A DNA stretch of 21,588 nt from assembly GCA_945787265.1 (NCBI GenBank), contig CALZHS010000028.1, positions 1 through 21,588 of the forward strand. The letters run 5' to 3'. Under the pieces are notes generated by a model. That model ran no database searches and was not told the DNA's origin. It saw only the letters and a list, made by a program, of their open reading frames with translations. The position numbers and the translations under genes were made by a program. Below, in pieces: positions 16,551-21,588 of this stretch (positions within the stretch are counted from its first letter, which is position 1; every line of letters starts with the position of its first letter). The stretch is from an uncultured Gammaproteobacteria bacterium. GTDB taxonomy: Bacteria; Pseudomonadota; Gammaproteobacteria; GCA-001735895.

Positions 16551-17719
16551 ATGTCGGGTTCATATATTTTTACATCCGAATCCGTATCCGGCGGACATCC
16601 GGACAAGATGGCTGATCAGATTTCTGACGCAGTCCTCGACGCGCTGCTGGCAAAGGATCCGCACTCCAGGGTAGCCTGCGAAACGCTGGTCAAGACCGGC
16701 ATGGTGCTGCTGGCAGGCGAAATCACGACCAATGCCGAAGTCGATATGGAAGCGCTGGTGCGCGATACCGTTTGCGAAATCGGTTACGACAACCCGGAAT
16801 GCGCTGGTACGCGATACCGTTTGCGAAATCGGTTACGACAACCCGGAATGCGGTTTCGACGGCAAGACCTGCGCCGTTCTTACCGGCCTCGGCAAGCAGT
16901 CCGGCGATATCGCAATGGGCGTCGACGAGGGCAATGAAAAGGAACAGGGCGCCGGCGACCAGGGCCTGATGTTCGGCTACGCCTGCAGCGAGACCGACGT
17001 GCTGATGCCGGCACCGATTACCTACGCCCATCGCCTGGTGCGCCGCCAGCACGAAGTTTTCAAATCCGGCGAACTGGACTGGTTGCAGCCCGACGCCAAG
17101 AGCCAGGTCACGCTGCGTTACGAGCATCACAAACCGGTTGGTCTCGAGGCCGTGGTCCTGTCTCATCGATACCATTCTGAAGCCGATACTGCCGCAGGAA
17201 TGGCTGGCGCAGTGCAAGAATGAAAACATTCACGTCAACCCGACCGGTCGCTTCGTCGTCGGCGGACCCGTGGGTGATGCCGGCCTGACCGGGCGCAAGA
17301 TTATCGTCGACACCTACGGCGGTATGGCGCGTCATGGCGGCGGCGCCTTTTCGGGCAAGGACCCCTCCAAGGTCGACCGCTCGGCGGCTTACGCGGCACG
17401 TTACGTGGCGAAAAACATCGTCGCCGCTGGCATCGCAGAGCGCTGCGAGGTGCAGGTTTCGTATGCAATTGGGGTTGCCGAACCGACCTCGATCAGCGTC
17501 GATACCTTCGGCACCGGCGCCATTGCCGACGAACGCATCATCGAGTTGATTCGAGATCATTTCGATCTGCGCCCCAAGGGATTAATAGAGATGCTCGACC
17601 TGCTGCGGCCGATATACAAGCCAACCGCCGCCTATGGGCATTTTGGACGCGACGATCTCGATCTGAGTTGGGAGCGCACCGATAAGGCCGATGCGCTGAA
17701 AGCCGACGCGGGTCTGTAG
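16551..17719 (+). pseudogene. metK: S-adenosylmethionine synthetase MetK, broken by duplication and deletion
   Basis: MetK makes SAM from methionine and ATP. Three reading-frame segments together cover the whole protein. Segment 1 (from 16551): MSGSYIFTSESVSGGHPDKM through ETLVKTGMVLLAGEI to EIGYDNPEC. An imperfect 49-bp tandem duplication (16752-16849) then shifts the frame by one. Segment 2 continues with GFDGKTCAVLTGLGKQS, EQGAGDQGLMFGYACSETD, APITYAHRL to LEAVVLS. At about 17160 some 15-16 residues (the region after VVLSTQH in homologues) are missing and the frame shifts again. Segment 3 is KPILPQEWLAQCKNENIHVN, PTGRFVVGGPVGDAG, DTYGGMARHGGGAFSGKDPS to the C-terminus at 17719. All active-site motifs are present and conserved, as expected of an intact gene rather than a decayed one. 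As metK is nearly always essential, the lesions are more likely artefactual, or an intact copy exists elsewhere. Confidence 0.9.
16752..16849 (+). repeat. 49-bp imperfect tandem duplication inside metK
   Basis: Two head-to-tail copies of a 49-base unit: copy 1 at 16752-16800 and copy 2 at 16801-16849. They differ at a single base (G at 16760, A at 16809). Each starts GCGCTGG and ends CCCGGAAT. Because 49 is not a multiple of three, the duplication moves metK into the next frame. Homologues have only one copy of the encoded segment (ALVRDTVCEIGYDNPE). Confidence 0.97.
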
Positions 17720-17749
17720 CCAATAGCAGTAATCAAGACCAATCCAAAA

Positions 17750-17777
17750 TTGACAGTCTGACGTATATCTATACAAT
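17750..17777 (+). promoter_or_regulatory. strong sigma70-type promoter for ahcY
   Basis: A consensus -35 TTGACA (17750-17755) is separated by 16 bp from TACAAT (17772-17777), a one-mismatch -10. The predicted start of transcription is around 17784, just at a CCCCC/GGGGG hairpin (17784-17797) and about 20 bp before the SAH riboswitch. This gives ahcY its own promoter downstream of metK. Confidence 0.75.
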
Positions 17778-17798
17778 ATTACGCCCCCATCCGGGGGA

Positions 17799-17869
17799 CT
17801 GTGTGCGAGGAGCGCTGCGACAGCCCGTCTGCCAGGCTCGCCCACAGGTCAACACCAACGGCGCTCATA
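17799..17869 (+). promoter_or_regulatory. SAH riboswitch controlling ahcY
   Basis: The leader carries the conserved SAH-aptamer blocks in order: GCGAGGAGCGCTGCGA (17805-17820), AGGCTCG (17834-17840) and CAACGGCGCTCA (17856-17867). GAGCGC (17810-17815) pairs with GCGCTC (17861-17866) to form P1. CGAG (17806-17809) can pair with CTCG (17837-17840), matching the expected pseudoknot. The aptamer ends about 20 bp before the ATG, near the GGAG ribosome binding site. In known cases (Pseudomonas and other Proteobacteria) SAH binding turns ahcY expression on. Here the effect is likely on translation initiation or transcription elongation; which one cannot be told from the sequence. Confidence 0.95.
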
Positions 17870-17889
17870 AATAGATCTGGAGATTATTT

Positions 17890-19308
17890 ATGAGTGCTAA
17901 CGCCAAAGACGTTATCAAACAAGATTTCGCAGTTGCAGACCTTGCCCTTGCGGCCTGGGGTCGCAAGGAAATCGCCATTGCCGAGACCGAAATGCCTGGC
18001 CTGGTTTCGTTGCGCGGAAAATACGGCAAGGAACAACCGCTTAAGGGTGCTCGAATCGCGGGTTCACTGCACATGACCATTCAGACCGCGGTTTTGATTG
18101 AAACCCTGGTCGCGCTCGGTGCCGAGGTGCGCTGGGCATCCTGTAACATTTTTTCCACCCAGGATCACGCCGCGGCGGCTATCGCGGAATCCGGCGTTCC
18201 GGTGTTCGCGATCAAGGGTGAGTCGCTCGAGGATTACTGGCAGTACACGCACAAAATCATGGAATGGCATGACGGCGGCACCCCGAACATGATCCTCGAT
18301 GACGGCGGTGATGCGACCATGCTGATCAATCTCGGCAGCAAGGCGGAGCAAGACATCTCGGTGCTCGATAATCCTGGTACCGAGGAAGAGGAAATCGCGT
18401 TCGCTGCGATTCGCGCCAAACTCGCTGAATCACCCAACTGGTACTCGAACATCCAGCAAAACATCCAGGGCGTTACCGAGGAAACCACTACCGGCGTGCA
18501 TCGTCTATACCAGATGCAGGCACGCGGTGAACTGCAGTTCCCGGCCTTTAACGTCAACGATTCGGTCACCAAGTCCAAGTTCGATAACCTCTACGGTTGT
18601 CGCGAATCGCTGGTCGACGGCATCAAGCGCGCCACCGATGTCATGATCGCCGGCAAGATCGCGTTAGTCCTCGGCTACGGCGACGTCGGCAAGGGTTGCG
18701 CGCAGTCGCTCAAGGGTCTCGGCGCTACCGTACTGGTCACCGAGATCGACCCGATCTGCGCGCTGCAGGCGGCAATGGAAGGTTTCCGCGTGGTTACCAT
18801 GGATGAAGCCTGCTCGCAGGCCGACATCTTCGTTACCGCAACGGGTAACTTCAATGTCATTCGCAAGGATCACATGGAGCAGATGAAGGATCAGTCGATC
18901 GTCTGCAACATCGGCCACTTCGACAACGAGATCCAGGTCGCCGAAATGAAAGGCTACGACTGGGAAAACATCAAGCCGCAGGTCGACCACATCATCTTTC
19001 CCGACGGCAGGCGCATCATCCTGCTGGCAGAGGGTCGGCTGGTCAACCTGGGTTGCGCCACCGGGCACCCGAGTTTCGTGATGTCGAATTCGTTCACCAA
19101 CCAGGTGCTGGCGCAGATGGAGATTTTCTGTAATCCCGGTAAATACCAGAACGAGGTCTACGTATTGCCGAAACACCTGGACGAAGAGGTCGCGCGCCTG
19201 CATCTCGAAAAGATCGGCGCCAAGCTGACCACGCTCAGCCAGGAACAGGCCGACTACATCGGTGTCGACGTCAACGGCCCCTACAAGCCCGAGACTTACC
19301 GTTACTAG
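17890..19308 (+). CDS. ahcY: adenosylhomocysteinase (SAH hydrolase)
   Basis: A 472-residue NAD-dependent enzyme that splits S-adenosylhomocysteine into adenosine and homocysteine, removing the product inhibitor of SAM-dependent methyltransferases. Motifs: GSLHMTIQTAVLIETL, EVRWASCNIFSTQDHAAAA, EETTTGVHRLYQM, NAD-binding GYGDVGKGCAQSLK, GHFDNEIQVAEM, and the C-terminal GPYKPETYRY whose Lys and Tyr contact NAD of the neighbouring subunit. The roughly 40-residue insertion around residues 160-200 is the kind found in many proteobacterial and plant SahH enzymes, which explains the length. The ATG at 17890 has GGAG upstream. Preceded by the SAH riboswitch, followed 15 bp later by rsmE. No nearby metF, which often follows ahcY in other Proteobacteria. 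Confidence 0.97.
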   Translation: MSANAKDVIKQDFAVADLALAAWGRKEIAIAETEMPGLVSLRGKYGKEQPLKGARIAGSLHMTIQTAVLIETLVALGAEVRWASCNIFSTQDHAAAAIAESGVPVFAIKGESLEDYWQYTHKIMEWHDGGTPNMILDDGGDATMLINLGSKAEQDISVLDNPGTEEEEIAFAAIRAKLAESPNWYSNIQQNIQGVTEETTTGVHRLYQMQARGELQFPAFNVNDSVTKSKFDNLYGCRESLVDGIKRATDVMIAGKIALVLGYGDVGKGCAQSLKGLGATVLVTEIDPICALQAAMEGFRVVTMDEACSQADIFVTATGNFNVIRKDHMEQMKDQSIVCNIGHFDNEIQVAEMKGYDWENIKPQVDHIIFPDGRRIILLAEGRLVNLGCATGHPSFVMSNSFTNQVLAQMEIFCNPGKYQNEVYVLPKHLDEEVARLHLEKIGAKLTTLSQEQADYIGVDVNGPYKPETYRY

Positions 19309-19323
19309 TTAGCCTTTCCGCAT

Positions 19324-20055
19324 ATGCGGATCGCTCGCTTACATATTGCGTCCGAGCTTGCCGAGGGAACCCAAATTTCCCTCGGCAGGTCTCAAAGTCA
19401 TTACCTCAAGCACGTGCTGCGCCTGCAACCAGGCGCAGCATTGCTTTTATTCAATGGCCAGCAAGCGGTTGATTACCAGGCGACACTCGTCATCGAGGGC
19501 AAACAGCTCAAGGCCCTGGTCAGCGCGGCAATACCTCTGCATAACGAGTCAGCGCTTGAATGCGAAATAATCCAGGGGCTGGCGCGCGGTGATCACATTG
19601 ACTGGATGATTCAGAAGACCACCGAGCTCGGGGTTAACAGGATTTCGATTTTTAACGCGGAGCGCACACAATCCCCGTTGAAACCAGAGCAACTTCAAAA
19701 AAAGCTTGAGCACTGGCATGGCGTCGCTATCAGTGCCTGCGAACAAAGCGGCCGGGCAATCGTTCCAGTGCTCGAATTTCACACCGACCTGGAGCAGGCT
19801 ATCGCAGCCTGCAGCGGAAACACCAGATTACTGCTCGATTTCGACGGCGACCCGCTCGCTTCGATAACGCATCCACCCCGCTCCGCGATATCGATGCTGC
19901 TCGGTCCCGAAGGCGGGCTCAATCCGGCCGAAATCACGTTTGCCAGGGCAGCCGGTTTTTTACCGGCCAGGCTGGGCCCGAGGGTGTTACGCACCGAAAC
20001 CGCGGCCACGGCTGCGCTCGCTATCGTCCAGTCAAGTTTCGGCGATCTATCCTGA
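19324..20055 (+). CDS. rsmE: 16S rRNA m3U1498 methyltransferase RsmE
   Basis: A 243-residue SPOUT-class methyltransferase that uses SAM to methylate N3 of U1498 in 16S rRNA of the 30S subunit. The N-terminal PUA-like domain is residues about 1-75 (SHYLKHVLRLQPG). The SPOUT knot carries QKTTELGVNRI (about 98-108), SACEQSGRA, the SAM-binding loop LLGPEGGLNPAEI (about 196-208) and LGPRVLRTETAATAAL (about 221-236), the family's signature. Starts 15 bp after ahcY with no clear ribosome binding site of its own, so it probably relies on read-through from ahcY and thus lies under the same riboswitch. Downstream is a repeat element, then the convergent chpC. Confidence 0.94.
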   Translation: MRIARLHIASELAEGTQISLGRSQSHYLKHVLRLQPGAALLLFNGQQAVDYQATLVIEGKQLKALVSAAIPLHNESALECEIIQGLARGDHIDWMIQKTTELGVNRISIFNAERTQSPLKPEQLQKKLEHWHGVAISACEQSGRAIVPVLEFHTDLEQAIAACSGNTRLLLDFDGDPLASITHPPRSAISMLLGPEGGLNPAEITFARAAGFLPARLGPRVLRTETAATAALAIVQSSFGDLS

Positions 20056-20087
20056 CGCTACCCGGAAGGAATCTCATCCACAAAAGT

Positions 20088-20198
20088 GACGCCTGCGGGC
20101 GTCATCCCGGAAATCCCGAAGAGTTTACCGACACGTCGGACCGCCGGGATCAGGTAATGATGGCGCGTTAAAAGGTCCCCGCATGCGCGCGGATGACG
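20088..20198. repeat. palindromic intergenic repeat element (GTCATCC type)
   Basis: Between rsmE and the convergent chpC is a nested inverted repeat. A perfect hairpin GACGCC/GGCGTC (20088-20093 and 20098-20103) is followed by CGTCATCC (20100-20107), facing GGATGACG (20191-20198). ATCCCGG (20104-20110) can also pair with CCGGGAT (20144-20150). GTCATCC...GGATGAC repeats are of the same general type as the element at 3668-3783, though not the same sequence. No ORF lies inside. The first hairpin is not followed by a T tract, so it is not a clear intrinsic terminator, though the structure may still limit transcription between the facing genes. Confidence 0.6.
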
Positions 20199-20216
20199 TT
20201 CAGATAAAGGGAAATT

Positions 20217-20702
20217 TCAGGTCGCCAGCTCTTCCAGCCGGCCCGGATTGAACTCAAGCTTGAGATCACTAATGATCTTGTCAAGATTCGGGATGACCCG
20301 CCCAAGTTGCTCGTCATCAACCCGTGCAAGAAGATATTCACTTATTCCCTCGTCACCGTCCGCTTCCATACTGTCGGCTTCGGCCAGGTAGGCGCGCGGA
20401 ATATCCTGCATGTGAATTCCAAGATAAGGCAGGTCGGGATCTCTCTCCGGATTGTAGATAATCCCGATCCTCGCGCGTGGTCCCGTTTGCGCGGCACTGA
20501 CGCCACACATCTGTTCGACCGCAACTACCGGGATGTATACTCCGCGCCAGAGCACAACCCCGGCAAACCAGTCGCTGGTACCGGACAGCTGCCGCGGTGT
20601 CGAATAGCCGATGATCTCGGCGACCGCCGAGTTCGGAACCAGCAGGTTGAGCGATGTCAGGGGCAGCAGCATGCAGCGCACCGATTTTTTCTTCTCATCC
20701 AC
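20217..20702 (-). CDS. chpC: CheW-domain protein, ChpC-like
   Basis: A 161-residue cytoplasmic protein with a single CheW domain (residues about 7-145): MLLPLTSLNLLVPNSAVAEII, then GVVLWRGVYIPVVAVEQMCG, a typical CheW beta-barrel core. CheW domains couple receptors to the CheA kinase. The GTG start at 20702 has AAAGGA upstream, overlapping the stop of chpA, with a gap of 12 bp, so translation is probably coupled. In the Pseudomonas pil-chp chemosensory cluster ChpC follows ChpA/ChpB, and the location next to a CheA C-terminus supports this name. There is no ChpB-type methylesterase between them. An ordinary CheW-like protein is the alternative. Confidence 0.75.
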   Translation of the reverse strand: MDEKKKSVRCMLLPLTSLNLLVPNSAVAEIIGYSTPRQLSGTSDWFAGVVLWRGVYIPVVAVEQMCGVSAAQTGPRARIGIIYNPERDPDLPYLGIHMQDIPRAYLAEADSMEADGDEGISEYLLARVDDEQLGRVIPNLDKIISDLKLEFNPGRLEELAT

Positions 20703-20714
20703 GGGCCTGATCCT

Positions 20715-21588
20715 TTAACCCGCTCGCAGGGCAGTTTGAATATTCTCTATCAACTCTTCTTCCTGGTATGGCTTGCCCATGTAATTATTTACTCCGATTT
20801 CAAGAGCGCGATCGCGATGCTTTTCCCCGGTGCGCGACGTGATCATGATGATCGGGATCCGAGAAAAGTTTTCCTCGTTTTGCATATGCGTCGCCAGTTC
20901 GAACCCATCCATACGCGGCATTTCTATGTCCAGCAACATTACGTCGGGACGTAAATCCTGCAGTTGAGCAAGCGCGTCGACGCCGTCCTTGGCGGTAACA
21001 ACCTCGTAGTTGTGGCGCTCGAGCAGTTTACTGGCAACCCGGCGCATCGTAATCGAATCATCGACCACCATCACAAGGTTGCGCTTCTGCGCTCCGCGTT
21101 CATCTTGATGTTGATACACGATTTTGACAGCGTTGGACGCACTGTGCCTTATCAATCCGTTGATATCGAGAATCAGAACAACGCTGCCGTCGGCAAGAAT
21201 ACTTGCGCCCGCAAGACCCTTGACCTGGCTCAGTTGTTTACCCAGCGATTTAACCACGATTTCACGGTTACCGATAATTTCATCGACGTGTAAAGCAACC
21301 CTGACATCTCCTGCTCGGCTAAAAATAATCGGCAGTTTTTCATTTTCGCTAGCGGGTTTGAACGGGACGCCCGCGTCCACCAGATCTGACAGGCTGTGCA
21401 GCGCGAACTGCTGTCCCGCATACTCGAGCTCGGGTTTCTCCTCGCGGTAATAGTCCATTATCTGGCGTGCTTCCAGGCGGGTGATCCCTTCGATGTTCAT
21501 CAGCGGAATCGCGTAGGTTTCTTCACCAGTGCGCACCAGGATTGCCTGGTTAATCGAAAGCGTGAAAGGCAGGCGCGCGGTAAATGTC
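20715..21588 (-). CDS. chpA: C-terminal part of ChpA/PilL-type CheA histidine kinase (partial)
   Basis: The gene runs off the right edge, and only the last 291 codons or so are visible. The frame stays open to the edge (TFTARLPFTLSINQAILV). What remains is a CheW-like regulatory domain (YAIPLMNIEGITRL; DVRVALHVDEIIGNREIVVK, SLGKQL; GASILADGSVVLILDINGL) followed by a CheY-type receiver: VMVVDDSITMRRVASKLLERH, the phospho-Asp in VMLLDIEMPRMDG, the switch region IIMITSRTGEKHRD and the lysine in YMGKPYQEEEL. This order, kinase then CheW then receiver, is that of the hybrid CheA of the Chp system, which controls type IV pilus twitching and cAMP in Pseudomonas. The kinase and Hpt domains are outside the window. 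Stop at 20715, 12 bp before chpC. Confidence 0.85.
   Translation of the reverse strand, partial: TFTARLPFTLSINQAILVRTGEETYAIPLMNIEGITRLEARQIMDYYREEKPELEYAGQQFALHSLSDLVDAGVPFKPASENEKLPIIFSRAGDVRVALHVDEIIGNREIVVKSLGKQLSQVKGLAGASILADGSVVLILDINGLIRHSASNAVKIVYQHQDERGAQKRNLVMVVDDSITMRRVASKLLERHNYEVVTAKDGVDALAQLQDLRPDVMLLDIEMPRMDGFELATHMQNEENFSRIPIIMITSRTGEKHRDRALEIGVNNYMGKPYQEEELIENIQTALRAG

Noticed and set aside
17784..17797. The CCCCC/GGGGG hairpin as the terminator of metK.
   Set aside because: It lies downstream of the ahcY promoter and is not followed by a T tract.
20088..20103. An intrinsic terminator for rsmE formed by GACGCC/GGCGTC.
   Set aside because: The stem is followed by ATCCCGG and not by a T run, and it is better explained as part of the larger palindromic repeat.
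20715..21588. An incomplete CheA as a broken gene.
   Set aside because: The reading frame is open to the right edge, so it is simply cut by the window.

Overview
The window looks like an ordinary chromosomal segment from a Gammaproteobacterium, probably free-living and aquatic or marine. The evidence is gene content: a RapA-type RNA polymerase recycling ATPase, a Chp-type (pilus) chemotaxis module, an S-adenosylhomocysteine (SAH) riboswitch in front of ahcY, RsmE, and a tkt-gap-pgk-pyk block beside metK, a layout resembling Pseudomonas-like and other gammaproteobacterial genomes. The species cannot be named from sequence alone.

Layout from left to right. (1) 50-1163, minus: an MFS transporter broken by a frameshifting internal deletion. 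(2) 1241-2398, plus: a YcaQ/AlkX-type winged-helix DNA glycosylase. (3) 2517-3631, plus: a small DUF350-like membrane protein and a transglutaminase-like protein, then a palindromic repeat element (3668-3783). (4) 3865-5592, minus: a small coiled-coil protein and a secreted protein combining a dockerin-like calcium domain, a LysM domain and an outer-membrane beta-barrel. (5) 5706-8364, minus: rapA, frameshifted. (6) 8457-10564, plus: bioD, an unrecognised two-TM coiled-coil protein, and rarD. (7) 10561-16270, minus: the central carbon block tkt-gap-pgk-pyk, transcribed in that order. (8) 16551-20055, plus: metK (broken by a 49-bp tandem duplication and a deletion), a strong promoter plus SAH riboswitch, ahcY and rsmE. 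(9) 20088-20198: a second palindromic repeat; 20217-21588, minus: chpC and the C-terminal part of chpA, running off the right edge.

How the genes work together: metK, ahcY and rsmE are the makers, recyclers and one user of the methyl donor SAM. The SAH riboswitch should raise ahcY expression (and probably rsmE, 15 bp behind it) when SAH builds up. The divergent tkt-gap-pgk-pyk block serves lower glycolysis/gluconeogenesis and pentose interconversion.

The most unusual signal is that three otherwise well-conserved genes (MFS, rapA, metK) are broken by small internal deletions, and one also by an imperfect tandem duplication, while all neighbouring genes are intact. Because metK is essential in nearly all bacteria, assembly or scaffold-joining errors are the most economical explanation, but real decay cannot be excluded from sequence alone. 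I found no CRISPR array, tRNA, rRNA, insertion sequence, prophage or defence system, and nothing that amounts to a clearly new biological system.
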